Below, piece after piece: positions 1-9,782 of a DNA stretch of 64,000 nucleotides. Both the position numbers and the translations under genes were made by a program. The DNA comes from Agrostemma githago (taxonomy: Eukaryota > Streptophyta > Magnoliopsida > Caryophyllales > Caryophyllaceae). The notes under the pieces are model-generated. The model was not told the DNA's origin. It saw only the letters and a list, made by a program, of their open reading frames with translations, and made no database searches. Position 1 is the first letter of the stretch; every line of letters begins with the position of its first letter. The stretch is from positions 47,838,683-47,902,682 of the forward strand of contig OY288250.1 of NCBI GenBank assembly GCA_958450325.1, given 5' to 3'.

Positions 1-2001
1 CAAGCTAGCTATCTCCCTGATAGCTTGCTCACCCTGAGCCTTCCAACGTACAACCTGGTCCCTGGCCTCCCCCAGGTCGCCCTCGCACTTCGCCAACTGA
101 TCCTTCAAATTGGCGATAAGGGTAACATCCCTTTCAACCATTGCTAGGCGGTCAGAAAGAGGGAGTCCGAGGGTAATGACCAACTCTTCGTCGCTCAAAC
201 GACTAAAGGCCGCCAGCTCAGTGGAAGCCTGGAACACCCTGGAAGTACGCTGGATATACTGGATCACCTGATGGGTAGTGGAAGTCACGGACTTAGTAAG
301 GTGATCAGCCAACACAACGCTAGAGTCGGAAAGCAGGGCATAAACGTCAAGACTGTCGCCAGCGGTATAATGAAACTCAGTATTCTCTTCTGAGAAGAGA
401 GTGCCTGGAACGTCATGAGCAGGGCGCTTGGGGTCAGGTGTATTGGCATCAGCCTCTAGATCCACCACTGGCGTGGCACCCGTGGGTTCTCTGTTTTTCC
501 TCTTCCTGCTCGCCAGGGGAGTGCTTTCCCTAGTTTCCTCGGAGCTAGCTGGTTTTGACCCCAGGGGAAGGTGAGTCCCTGCAGGAGAACCTCCCTGTTT
601 GCTAGCAGGGGAAGGAGTGGCCTCTGAGGCAACCTCCCTCTCCACGTCTCGGAAAGCAGAAGGGAGGGACGCATGCTTTGTAGGCGTTGGATTGGGAGGA
701 AGAGGAAGCCTCGCCCGGCTGGCAGATATATTCTTCACGTACTTCATCAAGTTTGGCTTCTTAAAATTAGAAGGAAGAGGAGGATGGTTGACAAAAGTTG
801 AGAAATCCCTGTTCAGGCCTAACTCCTTCAATTCGTTCCTTGACCAGAGAAAAGTGGCAGGGTCTGCAGAAAGGATAACAAAGAACAGCTGAGTAAACAT
901 ACAACAAAACAGAACAAAGAAAATTCAACTGCTCACAGAATCCCCAAGCTACCTGCGCTAAGACCGGGGTTCATGCCCACCCGGGCTAGGTACTTATTAG
1001 TCGCTATAAGCTCAGCATTGGGGAGCCAGATGTTAGGGCCGTACGAGCCTTTCCTGTCCTTGGAGCAGGCGAAATGTGCGACCAACCTTTCTTCCCTTGA
1101 GGTCAGCCTGATCTCCAAAGCCCTCCCCCCAACCCCAGGATGATATTCCTGGCGGGTTTCCAGTCGAGTGTGGACATGATTCCTGAAGTGCCTAGGAATC
1201 CGCCACCCCGTTGCACTATGTACGTACAGAAAATTATCTTTCCAGTCCTTCAGGCCGCTCAAGACCGGCCAAACTGGGGAGCTTTTCTTCTGGCGAAGGA
1301 GAGAAAAATACCCGGGAGAGCCACCTCCCTCAGTAGAGGCTACCATCTATAGGCCAACCATGAACCTTAAGGCGTTTATAGATGGCTCCTCACCCCAGAA
1401 CAAGCAGGCCCTAGGTGTAAGCAATCAGCGACCTGACGGCAAGGGCCGTTAATTGGGCGATGGCCACGTTCATGCGCTGGAAAACCTCCTCCAAGAATGG
1501 ATGAAGGGGAAAGCGCAGGCCGAAGTCCAAACATTTGTGGTATACCGCTATGCAGCCCTCAGGGGGATTGCACACTGTGTCCTTCTCCCCAGGAGCGACA
1601 ATAGTGTATCCCTCCCCAAAATTGTAGAGCTTGGCTATAGCCTCCCCGACATTTTTCTCCAGAATTAGGTCTCGATTCTTGGGAGCCGGGAATGTTCTTA
1701 GAGGGATCCTATATTTGGTCTTTTCCAAATAATAGACCCTCCCTGGCTCCCTACGAATAAGCGGGTCATCGATTGAGGAGGCGTCAATTTCTAACGCCTC
1801 ATCGTCGGAATCGATTACGTCAAGAGGGGCAGGCTCAGGGGAGTTAGCACCTCCACTGTCCTCTGAACGGCTCTCCTCGGCCGTCCTAATACCTTCCCCC
1901 CCGGAGGAAGAGGCAAGGTCGGTGTTAACCCTGTCTCTGTCCCCCGTCCTTTCAGTCGAAGGCTCGGTAAAAGAAAGAATCCGGGCGCAAGGGTTGACCA
2001 T
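1..2001 (-). pseudogene. Gypsy-type gag-like protein (Transposase_28-like), broken, runs off left edge
   Basis: The ATG is at 2001 (MVNPCAR...). The first 200 codons contain an acidic linker and then a stretch GLRFPLHPFLEEVF followed by QLTALAVRSLIAY, which matches the plant 'putative gypsy type transposon' domain (Transposase_28, PF04195 type). The homologous text continues in another frame (LFWGEEPSINAL, then WKDNFLYV), so there is a frameshift near 1415-1425 and an in-frame stop at 1347-1349. A spliceosomal intron of 89 nt is well supported: donor G|GTAGCT at 952, acceptor CTGCAG|AC at 864, and the frame is kept across it. The 3' part (863 to 1) is open, rich in P/S/R and then heptad-like (LIANLKDQLAKCEGDL), a probable coiled coil that leaves the window. 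Such proteins occur at the start of Tat/Ogre-like elements. It is a decayed transposon-derived gene; no pol is visible in the window. Confidence 0.7.
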
Positions 2002-2202
2002 GATGTTCGAAGAAATAAGGAAAAACGAGAAATTAAAAGATGAGGAGAGCAAGGATTAGGGTTCTAACCTAATTAGCGGACGCCAGATGAAGATGCAAAA
2101 GAGTTTCTCAACCCAGGAATCGCTTGGTAAAGAGAGAGTTTAAGAAGGGGGGTTTGGCAAAGATTCAAATGTGTGAAAGGGGAAATGAGGAGGAGACTGA
2201 TA

Positions 2203-2210
2203 CTTTTAAA
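2203..2210 (-). promoter_or_regulatory. Possible TATA box of the gag-like pseudogene
   Basis: On the minus strand this reads TTTAAAAG, about 200 nt upstream of the ATG at 2001. A pyrimidine-rich leader lies between them. Position and context are suitable, but the motif is short and AT-rich, so this is a weak call. Confidence 0.25.
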
Positions 2211-2513
2211 GGTGCAGGTAGGCGAAGAGCCGCCCAATCAAAAGGTACCCCCAAGAAAAGCCCCCCACATGTCACACATTCAAAACTTCGACCACCCATC
2301 ACTTCCCGAGGAACCTCGAAAAAGCAAGAAGAGCAGAGGCAAACCATTGCAAAAAAAAAAAAAAATACATATACATGAAATTCAAAAGCCCACTTCTTCT
2401 TTCTCCTTAAGCAAATGGCCCAGAAAGGGTCCAAGATTACAAAGCATGGAAAGAACAAGTTACAAAAGGAGCCTGACAGTTTGGCTCAACCCGCCTGCAT
2501 ACGCAGGGCAGGC

Positions 2514-3104
2514 CTAATCATCATCAAAGCCTGGAGAATAGTCCCCAGGACTATCATAGCCACCGGCATCGGATCCCCAGTCCCAGTCATCGGAGTCCTT
2601 GAATGGATCATCAGGGCCTTCTTCTTCATTCCTACCAGAAGAATAGCCCTGGCCTTCACTGTCTCCGGAGTCGTGGCTGCTCACATCCCAGTCCTTGCCA
2701 TAAGGGATTGCCCTGACGCCATCAGAAGAGCCATAGTCCATCTTCCTCATCAGGGGAGAGGAAAGACCTGACTCGGGGGAAGAGTTCAGTTCAGGGCAAT
2801 CAGGATCGAATTGCTCTGGATGTAGCCAAGGGAAGCATCTGTGGTATCCACTATAAAAGCAGCCTCCCGCCTAGGAGCAGCGCCTGGGCATGGGCCCAGC
2901 AGGAGACGAAGACTTCTTGAGGCGCTTGCCAGCCCTGAATGTAGTCTCCATCGTAATGGCCCGCAAAGGACGAGATCGAGTTCGTCTACTGCGACGAAGG
3001 ATCAAATGAGCCACCCTGGAGTATCTCAGCCTTCGGCGCCCTCTGAAGCAGAGGACGTTCATGTAAACCCCGCAGCAAAAAACTGTTTTCCTGATCCAAG
3101 ACAT
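2514..3104 (-). pseudogene. Unknown acidic protein with one in-frame stop
   Basis: Reading the minus strand from the ATG at 3104 (MSWIRKTVF) there is one continuous frame to the TGA/TAA region at 2514, broken only by a TAG at 2871-2873. The N-terminal third is very basic (runs such as RRSRRTRSRPLR). The C-terminal part, after the stop, is rich in D, S, G and W (KDWDVSSHDSGD, DDWDWGSDAGG) and ends GFDDD. No family is recognised. A TATA box lies 66 nt upstream (3171-3177), so the reading frame was probably once transcribed. It may be the accessory or leader ORF of a degraded retroelement on the same strand as the gag-like gene to its left. The TAG could also be an intron acceptor (TCCTAG|GCGG), but no donor keeps the upstream frame obviously better. 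Confidence 0.35.
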
Positions 3105-3170
3105 TTCTTTTTTGAACGATGAGAAGAAAAAGAATGGAGATGGGTTGTGCAAATGGTGAAGGAGGTCGAA

Positions 3171-3177
3171 ATTTATA
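3171..3177 (-). promoter_or_regulatory. TATA box next to the LINE insertion site
   Basis: The minus strand reads CTTGTATAAATTTC here, a good plant TATA box. The LINE inserted only about 24 bp upstream of it, so its natural upstream sequence now starts at 7995. Confidence 0.5.
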
Positions 3178-3358
3178 CAAGAGCAAAAACAGAGCATTAA
3201 AAGGTCGAAAAAAGGTGGATAATAACCTTCAAAATCAAAAAAACCCTTCGTGTGCTCTGGAGATTTCCGGCGAGTGCGTGACGATTTCCGGCGGCTGCTT
3301 TGCGCGGACAGGCCTCGACTTTGACAAGGCTGTCCCGCGCTAATCTCGATTGCTTTCG

Positions 3359-4564
3359 ATGCGTAAAAAATCTAGTTCTGTTCCTAAAGGACCCAAGGCG
3401 ATGAAGCCGATTACACGTAAGGCTAAGGAGGAAACTCTACGTAAACTGATCAAAAATTCAAATTTGGATGGAAATCTTTCGAACCCTGAGAATTCTGCTT
3501 CGAAGTCGATGACCGAGACACTGAATGCAATCCCTGGCTTGGATTACGCTTCGGACGACGATGCGGAATCGGACTTTGTGCCGGAAACGACGGACGTCGT
3601 GATGTCCGGGTGGAAACAGCGGGATGGCAAGCAAATTGTCGATGTGGAGGAAGAAGAGGAGTTGTTAAGGTTTTCTGAGGACGACCTTGATGACGAAATT
3701 GAGTATTGGAGTACGGCCGTGTATTGCTTCATTATGGGGGCTAACCCGCCATGGGAGGTGATTGAGGGGTTCGTACGAAGAATTTGGAAGGATTACGGCA
3801 TTGACAAAATCTCGTTCCTTCCAAATGGAATTTTCCTAGTCCGGTTGAAGGACAAAGATGCTAAGGTAAAAATTCTTGATCATGGTTGTTTTATGTTTGA
3901 CAATAAACCCCTGATTGTTAAGGAATGGACCCCGGATGCAAAACTTGATAAGGAGGATGTCTCTGAAGTGCCTATTTGGGTGCAATTTCATGATTTGCCT
4001 TTGAAATTTTGGGGGCGTTGTTTGCCCCGATTGGCTGGCCTTGTAGGACCGTTTGTTAAGTCTGATTTAGCGACGGAGGAACGTACTAGGCTAGGATATG
4101 CCAGAGTGATGGTTATGGTAAAGGTGGGACAAAAGTTTAAACAATCCATTAAGTTTCTGGATGAACGCGGGAATTTGGTTGAAATCGTTGTGAAATATGA
4201 ATGGAAACCAACATGGTGCTCCAAATGCAGGGGTTATGGTCACGATGTGAAGGAGTGTAGGAGGGATGAGCTGAGGAAGGCTAGGCAGGATGGTAAACAT
4301 CAGAAGGTCGAAGGGGGGGCTGTGGTTCGGCAGCCTGCTACTGTTTCGGCTGGTGGGGTCATTTTAGGGACTAAACCGAAAAGTGGGGGTGTGCAATCAA
4401 CTCGTGGTAAGCCTGATGTTCCTGGTCCTAAGGGTCCGAGGAACAGTTTGATCGTGAATAAAGATATTGCTTTTAGGGATGTTGTCATGGGGGTGTCGCG
4501 TGATGAAGTGGCGAGAGGAAATAATGGGGTCGGGATGGAACTGGTTATTCATGGAGGTACATAA
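3359..4564 (+). CDS. LINE ORF1, DUF4283-like RNA-binding protein with CCHC knuckle
   Basis: This is a 401-residue protein. The first 110 residues are basic and then acidic linker. Residues about 115-195 (YWSTAVYCFIMGANPP ... VKEWTPD) fit the DUF4283 domain found in ORF1 proteins of plant L1 LINEs and in retrotransposon-derived host proteins. A zinc knuckle with the spacing C-x2-C-x4-H-x4-C (CSKCRGYGHDVKEC) lies at about residue 286, followed by a basic, low-complexity tail. The family binds element RNA in the ribonucleoprotein. An in-frame TTG codon lies 9 nt upstream, but the ATG at 3359 is the natural start. The last 14 nt overlap the start of ORF2 in another frame. Confidence 0.88.
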   Translation: MRKKSSSVPKGPKAMKPITRKAKEETLRKLIKNSNLDGNLSNPENSASKSMTETLNAIPGLDYASDDDAESDFVPETTDVVMSGWKQRDGKQIVDVEEEEELLRFSEDDLDDEIEYWSTAVYCFIMGANPPWEVIEGFVRRIWKDYGIDKISFLPNGIFLVRLKDKDAKVKILDHGCFMFDNKPLIVKEWTPDAKLDKEDVSEVPIWVQFHDLPLKFWGRCLPRLAGLVGPFVKSDLATEERTRLGYARVMVMVKVGQKFKQSIKFLDERGNLVEIVVKYEWKPTWCSKCRGYGHDVKECRRDELRKARQDGKHQKVEGGAVVRQPATVSAGGVILGTKPKSGGVQSTRGKPDVPGPKGPRNSLIVNKDIAFRDVVMGVSRDEVARGNNGVGMELVIHGGT

Positions 4565-7500
4565 CATTGGATGTTGGAACGTGAGGGGGATGTGTAATAT
4601 AAATAAGCAAAGGGCAGTTTGTGAGTTCATTAGGAAACAGCAGGTAGATGTTGTCGGGCTACTTGAGACCAAAATTAAGAATAAGGCGTATGCCAATGTT
4701 CACCAAAATATGTTCTATGAGTGGAGTATTACTACGAATAGTCATTGTCATAAAGGTGGTCGAGTTTGGCTTTTGTGGAAACACGAAAGGGTGAATTTGA
4801 CGATTGTGGAGTATAGTAGTCAAAGTATTCATGTGAAAGTGACGACGCATTCGGGTAAGGATTATTGGCTTACGTTTGTGTATGCCTTTAATGTGGACTC
4901 GGAGAGGATGGATCTTTGGAGTCGTTTGGAGTCTTACGCCCATAAAGGGCCGTGGGTTATTATGGGAGATTTTAATTGTGTTTTGGATCCTAGGGAGCGG
5001 CTTGGAGGTGGGAATTCGGAAGAGGCGATGTGCCAATTTCGAACTTGTGTGGCTAATTGTGGTGTAAGTGACTGTAAGGCGGTTGGGTCTTGGTTCACTT
5101 GGAATAACAAACACAAGGTTGCTGAGACGAGGGTTTTTAGTCGCATTGATCGTTGTATGGTCAATGATGAGTGGATGGATCTATTTCCTAATGGGTTTGC
5201 CAACTTTTTGCCGGAAGGAACTTTTGACCATTGCCCTTGTATATTGCAATTGAATCAGCCGCCGACGAGGAAGAATAGGAGTTTCAAATACATGAATATG
5301 TGGAGTAGATCGTCGGAGTTCAAGCCTTGTGTGGCTGCGGCGTGGAACACCTCGATTCACGGGTCAGCGATGTACCGGGTAGTCATGAAGATGCGAGGAC
5401 TGAAGAGGCCGCTGAAGCTGCTGAACTCGTCCTGTTTCGCCGATATTGAAAACAGGTGCGAGCAGGCTGAGCTTCAGCTGCGTGAGCTACAGATTCGAGT
5501 GCGTACTGACAGTTCGGTTAATGCGCTGAATGAGGAGAGCGTGAAGAATGAGCAAGTGAGGGTCCTGCAAGCCGCTCGGTTCGATTTTTGGAACCAGAAG
5601 TCGAAGCAGCGCTGGATTGAAGACGGGGATGTCAATTCGGCATTCTTTCATGGTCTTCTTCGAGCTAGGCGGGCACATAACGCCATTGTCAGCGTCGTCG
5701 ATGCTGACGGGCTCGAGTGCAAGACCAAAGTTGAGATTGAGGACGCCTTTATTCGATTCTATAGCTCGTTGCTTGGGGAGTCGAATGAGGTCGAACCGGT
5801 GAAGGTCGGGTTGGTTCGCCGGGGTAAAACTTGCTCACAGGCTCATAAGCAGCTGCTTGAGGAGAGTGTTTCACCTGAGGAGATTAAGAGGGCTATGTTC
5901 AGTATTCCTCGGAATAAAGCTCCTGGCCCGGACGGGTTCTCGAGTCAATTTTTTATTGATTCGTGGGACATTGTTGGAGATGATATCGTGAAAGCCATCC
6001 AGGATGTCTTTGCCTCAGGTAAACTCTTAAAACAATTAAATTGTGCCAATATTATGCTCATTCCGAAGGTTCCTCGCCCTAAATCGGTGAAGGAGTTCAG
6101 GCCCATCGCGTGTTGCAATGTTTTGTATAAATGTATTGCGAAAATCATTTGTACAAGACTTGCTAAAGTACTTCCTCACATAATTTCTCCTGTTCAAGGG
6201 GGTTTTATTGAGGGGCGGAGTATTGTGGAGAACGTTCTAATTTGCCAAGATTTAGTTCGGTTGTATCAGAGGGGGCGTGTGTCTCCTCGCTGCCTTTTTA
6301 AGGTAGATATTCACAAGGCTTATGATAGTGTTGAATGGAGTTTTGTTGATCAAATGCTTAGGGCGTTGGATTTTCCCGATCATTTCCGAGGCTTGATTAT
6401 GGAGTGCATTGAGACTGTTTCTTACTCTATATGTGCGAATGGCGATAGTTTTGGATTTTTCAAGGGGAAACGGGGTTTGAGACAGGGGGATCCCATGTCT
6501 CCGTTGATTTTTACGGTGTGCATGGAATATTTCTCTCGGATTATGAATCACGCTAAAATTGAGGGGAATTTCAGGTATCACCCGAAATGTGGGCCGATGA
6601 AGCTCACCCACTTATTATTTGCGGATGATTTGCTCCTCTTTTGTAAAGGGGATAGGGAGTCTATGGAATATTTGTGGCGCGCTTTTGCAATGTTTTCTAG
6701 AGCTTCGGGGCTGAATATTAGCGTGGGCAAGTCTCATGCTTATTTTGCAGGTGTCGATAGTGACAGGAAGGAGGCTATTTTGGAGTTCTCAGGGTGTGTG
6801 GAAGGTACGTTTCCTTTCCGTTATCTTGGATTACCTATTCAATGTACACATCTTGGGAAAGTTGATTGTGAGAATTTAGTGAATCGTGTCATATCGAGGA
6901 TAAATAGCATTGGAGCCCGTAAGCTGTCTTATGCGGGTAGATTGACCTTAGTCCAGTCTGTGTTATCTCAGCTTCATAATTACTGGGCTATGGTTTATAT
7001 TATACCGAAGTCGGTCATGGCTCGTATTATTTCGCTCTGCCGCAACTTCTTGTGGGAGGGTGGGGTGGAAGGCAATAGTCGGGCTATGGTGAGTTGGGAT
7101 AGGATATGCTGTCCTTATGCTGAAGGTGGGCTGGGCCTGAGGGATTTGCATTTGTGGAATGAGATGGCAGTGGGGAAATTAGCTTCTTGGGTGTTTGACC
7201 AACCGGACCGACTCTGGGTGAGGTGGGTTAATGGTGTCTATTTGAAAGGTAAGGTGTGGCGAGACTATCTACCTAACTCTGATGTTACTTGGGCCTGGAG
7301 GAAGGTTTGTCAGGCTAAGGAGAGAATCAAACACATGTTTGCTGATGGTACTTGGCATGGTTCATGTCTTACTTACTCTATTTCGAAGGCTTACCAGGAA
7401 TTGAGGGACCCGAAACCGAAAGTTCCTTGGGCAAGGCTTGTGTGGAGTGCGTGGAGTGTTCCGAAACACAGGTTTATTTCTTGGCTTGTATTTTGGGGTG

Positions 7501-7916
7501 CTCTTTACACGCGGAAAAAGTTGCGACGAATTGGAGTTGCGGACAATGATCGATGTTATATTTGTGAGCAGGAGGAAGAAAGTTTAGAACATCTTTTCTT
7601 TGGGTGTGTTTGGAGTGCTAGAATCATTGGGATGCTTGGTGAGTGGGTGAACAAGAGGATCCCGACTAGTCGGGCTCTCGTGTGGGCGACCAAGGTACGA
7701 GGTTCGAAGCTTCAATGCAATGTCATAAGAGTTTTGATTAATGCGACTATCTATTATATCTGGCGGCAGCGGAATATTTGCAGAATTGATGGTGTTTCGC
7801 GGCAGCCCATTTATATTGTTAATTTAATCAAAAATGAGGTCAAAAATAGAGTATTGTGTAAGATTAAATATCCCATTGGCGCAAAAGACGCTAGATGGCT
7901 ACAAACGTTGTTGTAG
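4551..7916 (+). CDS. LINE ORF2, endonuclease/reverse transcriptase
   Basis: The protein has 1121 residues if started at the ATG at 4551 (MEVHNIGCWNVRG), which begins exactly at the endonuclease domain; the open frame reaches back to 4467 without a better start. The APE-type endonuclease occupies residues 1 to about 230 (VVGLLETK, GDFN at about 137, GSWFTWNN, terminal DH in TFDHCP). The reverse transcriptase runs from about 455 (APGPDGF) and includes FKVDIHKAYD (about 582), GLRQGDPMSP (about 641) and the catalytic FADD (about 689). A zf-RVT domain (CYIC ... HLFFGC) lies at about 1000-1018. It nicks target DNA and reverse-transcribes the LINE RNA. All key motifs are present and there is no stop or frameshift, so it may be functional. 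Confidence 0.93.
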   Translation: MEVHNIGCWNVRGMCNINKQRAVCEFIRKQQVDVVGLLETKIKNKAYANVHQNMFYEWSITTNSHCHKGGRVWLLWKHERVNLTIVEYSSQSIHVKVTTHSGKDYWLTFVYAFNVDSERMDLWSRLESYAHKGPWVIMGDFNCVLDPRERLGGGNSEEAMCQFRTCVANCGVSDCKAVGSWFTWNNKHKVAETRVFSRIDRCMVNDEWMDLFPNGFANFLPEGTFDHCPCILQLNQPPTRKNRSFKYMNMWSRSSEFKPCVAAAWNTSIHGSAMYRVVMKMRGLKRPLKLLNSSCFADIENRCEQAELQLRELQIRVRTDSSVNALNEESVKNEQVRVLQAARFDFWNQKSKQRWIEDGDVNSAFFHGLLRARRAHNAIVSVVDADGLECKTKVEIEDAFIRFYSSLLGESNEVEPVKVGLVRRGKTCSQAHKQLLEESVSPEEIKRAMFSIPRNKAPGPDGFSSQFFIDSWDIVGDDIVKAIQDVFASGKLLKQLNCANIMLIPKVPRPKSVKEFRPIACCNVLYKCIAKIICTRLAKVLPHIISPVQGGFIEGRSIVENVLICQDLVRLYQRGRVSPRCLFKVDIHKAYDSVEWSFVDQMLRALDFPDHFRGLIMECIETVSYSICANGDSFGFFKGKRGLRQGDPMSPLIFTVCMEYFSRIMNHAKIEGNFRYHPKCGPMKLTHLLFADDLLLFCKGDRESMEYLWRAFAMFSRASGLNISVGKSHAYFAGVDSDRKEAILEFSGCVEGTFPFRYLGLPIQCTHLGKVDCENLVNRVISRINSIGARKLSYAGRLTLVQSVLSQLHNYWAMVYIIPKSVMARIISLCRNFLWEGGVEGNSRAMVSWDRICCPYAEGGLGLRDLHLWNEMAVGKLASWVFDQPDRLWVRWVNGVYLKGKVWRDYLPNSDVTWAWRKVCQAKERIKHMFADGTWHGSCLTYSISKAYQELRDPKPKVPWARLVWSAWSVPKHRFISWLVFWGALYTRKKLRRIGVADNDRCYICEQEEESLEHLFFGCVWSARIIGMLGEWVNKRIPTSRALVWATKVRGSKLQCNVIRVLINATIYYIWRQRNICRIDGVSRQPIYIVNLIKNEVKNRVLCKIKYPIGAKDARWLQTLL

Positions 7917-7980
7917 TCATTTGCTTGTAATTATCCCCATTTTTTTAATATACTTACACTTTACCAAAAAAAAAAAAAAA

Positions 7981-8627
7981 AAACAGAGCATTAATGGCGC
8001 CCCAACCATCTCTGCAAGGGGAGGAGCCAATCATCAACTTGACACACTGCTCAAAAATCTGCTTTACGAGAAAAGAAATCATGAAGGAAGACATTCCAAC
8101 TCTTTTTCATACCCAGAAGTAGTTGAGACCTTCCCCTCGGGAATGCGCGACACATTAAATGTCAAAGAGGAGATCAAAGGTCAACCTCCCGCCATCCCAG
8201 TCAGGAAATCGCCTGCTGAGGGCAAGCCCTGCTCCCCCACAGCCGGCGAGGGCCAATTGATGGGGGTCGATATCCTGCCGCGGGTCGCCCGCCATCTGGG
8301 CCCCGGAATGGCCCGACCCAAGAGCAGAGGAAAGCCTGCCCAGCAGGCCGCCGAGCAAGATCGCCAAAGAACCTCGAGGTGAGTGACCTTAGTCGCCCCG
8401 CCTGCCCAACAGGACCCTATTGCCTGTCGGTCAGGGCAGTCAAGCCCCCTGCCTGCCAAACTTTAGGGCACTCATGCCCCAGGCAGGGCCGTGAGCACAC
8501 AGGAACCTCTCCGTCGCCTGCCTAAGGTAAGAGGAAATGAGTCGACGAGGTGAAACTACGTGTCACTCGCTCGTCCACCCATTTTCCTTCTCTCTCCTTT
8601 TCTCTTTTCTCTCTCTCTCTTGAGGAA
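7981..8627. other. Former upstream sequence of the 2.5-3.1 kb gene
   Basis: Before the LINE inserted, this sequence was contiguous with 3200. It is GC-rich from about 8200 to 8520 and has repeated CCTGCCTG / GCAGGG motifs (for example around 8395-8490) in both orientations, upstream of the TATA at 3171-3177 when read on the minus strand. The long plus-strand open frame through it starts inside the LINE 3' end and has no recognisable domain. No gene is called. Confidence 0.35.
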
Positions 8628-8950
8628 AAGTATAAATACTTTACCACTTCCCACATACAAAAGGTTGGATTTTCTCTCTCTAGACTCTCACTCTAAAAAC
8701 CGCCACCTTACTCCTCACGAGTAAGGTTTCTCAAGGCTATTCACGAACTGACTTAGGCAAGGAAGCAGACCTCCGGGACACCTCCGGGACCCTGTGCGTT
8801 CATTGTGCAGGGAGCAGACCGTCTTCGCCGGGAAGGTTCAAATACCGGAGTGAGGGAAAGGAGAGGACAAGGAAACTATACCATTATCATCAAATAGTTA
8901 CCGTAATCACAGGGTCCGAATCCGAAGTCGGGTCCATTGTTTCCGTGACC
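8628..8950 (+). mobile_element. LTR-like promoter and leader remnant
   Basis: There is a TATA box (TATAAATACT at 8631) after a CT-rich tract. About 120 nt downstream comes CACGAACTGACTTAGGCAAG, then CCGGGACACCTCCGGGACC, a string typical of the R/U5 part of plant LTRs ('ACTGACTT..GGC..GGAG'). No clean TG...CA ends, primer-binding site or coding region could be placed, and AT-rich repeats start at about 8955. It is probably a truncated LTR on the plus strand, opposite to the genes at 1-3.1 kb. Confidence 0.35.
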
Positions 8951-8958
8951 GGAACAAT

Positions 8959-9720
8959 ATACATGTTCAAAATTCAATTCGAAATATTATTTATATTAAA
9001 CAAAAATATTTATATTATTTATACAAGATTAAAGATGTATATGTATATAAAATATAATATAATTCGAAATATATATAAATATAAATGTAGTTATTTATTT
9101 ATATATGATAAACAAAAATATTTAGAATAAATCTCTTTCAGGTAAAAATATTCTAATAAATATTTATTAGAAAAATATTTATATATTTTTCAAAATATAA
9201 AATTCAATTCGAAAATATTAGAACTATTTAATAACAATTTATAAATGGAATTCAATCCAATTAAATAAAATTATTTATAAATAATTTATCCGAAAATAAA
9301 ATTCAAACCAAAAATACAAAATATTATAAATTACAATTCATAAATCTAAAAAATTAGAAAATATAATTAGAACTATTATATATTCCCTCCGAGTTCCTAT
9401 TATTGTCCCAAAAGGTTCTGGGGTGAAAAATAAGGAAGGGAAAATGAGTGGTTGAAAAAAGGAGGATGAAGAGAGAGAAATGAGAGAGTAATTGTGGACC
9501 ACACATTGATGGCCTAAAAAGGAAATCGGGACAAAAATCAAACTCAGCCAAAAAAGGAAAGTGGGACAATAATAGGAACTCGGAGGGAGTAATATAATTA
9601 TTTAAAATTCAATCCGAAATATTATTTATATTAAACAAAAATATTTATATTATTTACGAATATATAGAATAAAAGATGTATATGTATATAAAATATAATA
9701 TAATTTGAAATATAATATAT
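8959..9720. repeat. AT-rich region with a direct repeat of about 110 bp
   Basis: The stretch from 8966 to about 9080 and the stretch from 9604 to about 9715 are near copies: both contain AAATATTATTTATATTAAAC, AAATATTTATATTATTTA and GATGTATATGTATATAAAAT in the same order. Between them lie further degenerate AT-rich repeats and a MITE. No gene is seen. Confidence 0.6.
9383..9589. mobile_element. Stowaway-like MITE 1
   Basis: The 207-bp element has terminal inverted repeats (CCCTCCGAGTTCCTATTATT at the left, the complement ending CGGAGGGAG at the right) and is flanked by TA dinucleotides. Non-coding. TA target site and 'CTCCCTCCG' ends are typical of Tc1/mariner-derived Stowaway MITEs. Confidence 0.8.
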
Positions 9721-9782
9721 ATATATATAGGGATGGGATCCGGTGCGAACCAATGTTCAGTCCGAACCGTCCGAACTATATA

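Larger units (their letters stand above)
3201..7980 (+). mobile_element. Full-length L1-type LINE retrotransposon with TSD
   Basis: The element starts after AAAAACAGAGCATTAA (3185-3200) and ends in a poly(A) run (7966 to about 7980) that passes directly into a second copy of the same 14-16 bp (to 7994). This is a textbook target-site duplication from target-primed reverse transcription. It contains a 158-nt 5' UTR, ORF1 (3359-4564), ORF2 (4551-7916), and a 3' UTR of only about 50 nt. Both ORFs are uninterrupted. The 5' end appears complete, since the TSD abuts untruncated leader sequence. The domain order (DUF4283-like and CCHC knuckle; then endonuclease, RT and zf-RVT) is that of plant L1/Cin4-like LINEs. 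It is the only structurally intact autonomous element in the window. Confidence 0.92.

Noticed and set aside
1347..1437. A second intron in the gag-like pseudogene across the frame break
   Set aside because: GT..AG borders can be drawn, but the enclosed sequence (FWGEEPSINAL) matches the expected conserved domain text, so a frameshift plus stop is the better reading.
7834..8382. 182-codon plus-strand open frame
   Set aside because: It starts inside the LINE ORF2 end, crosses the poly(A) and runs into target DNA; the composition is that of GC-rich non-coding sequence.
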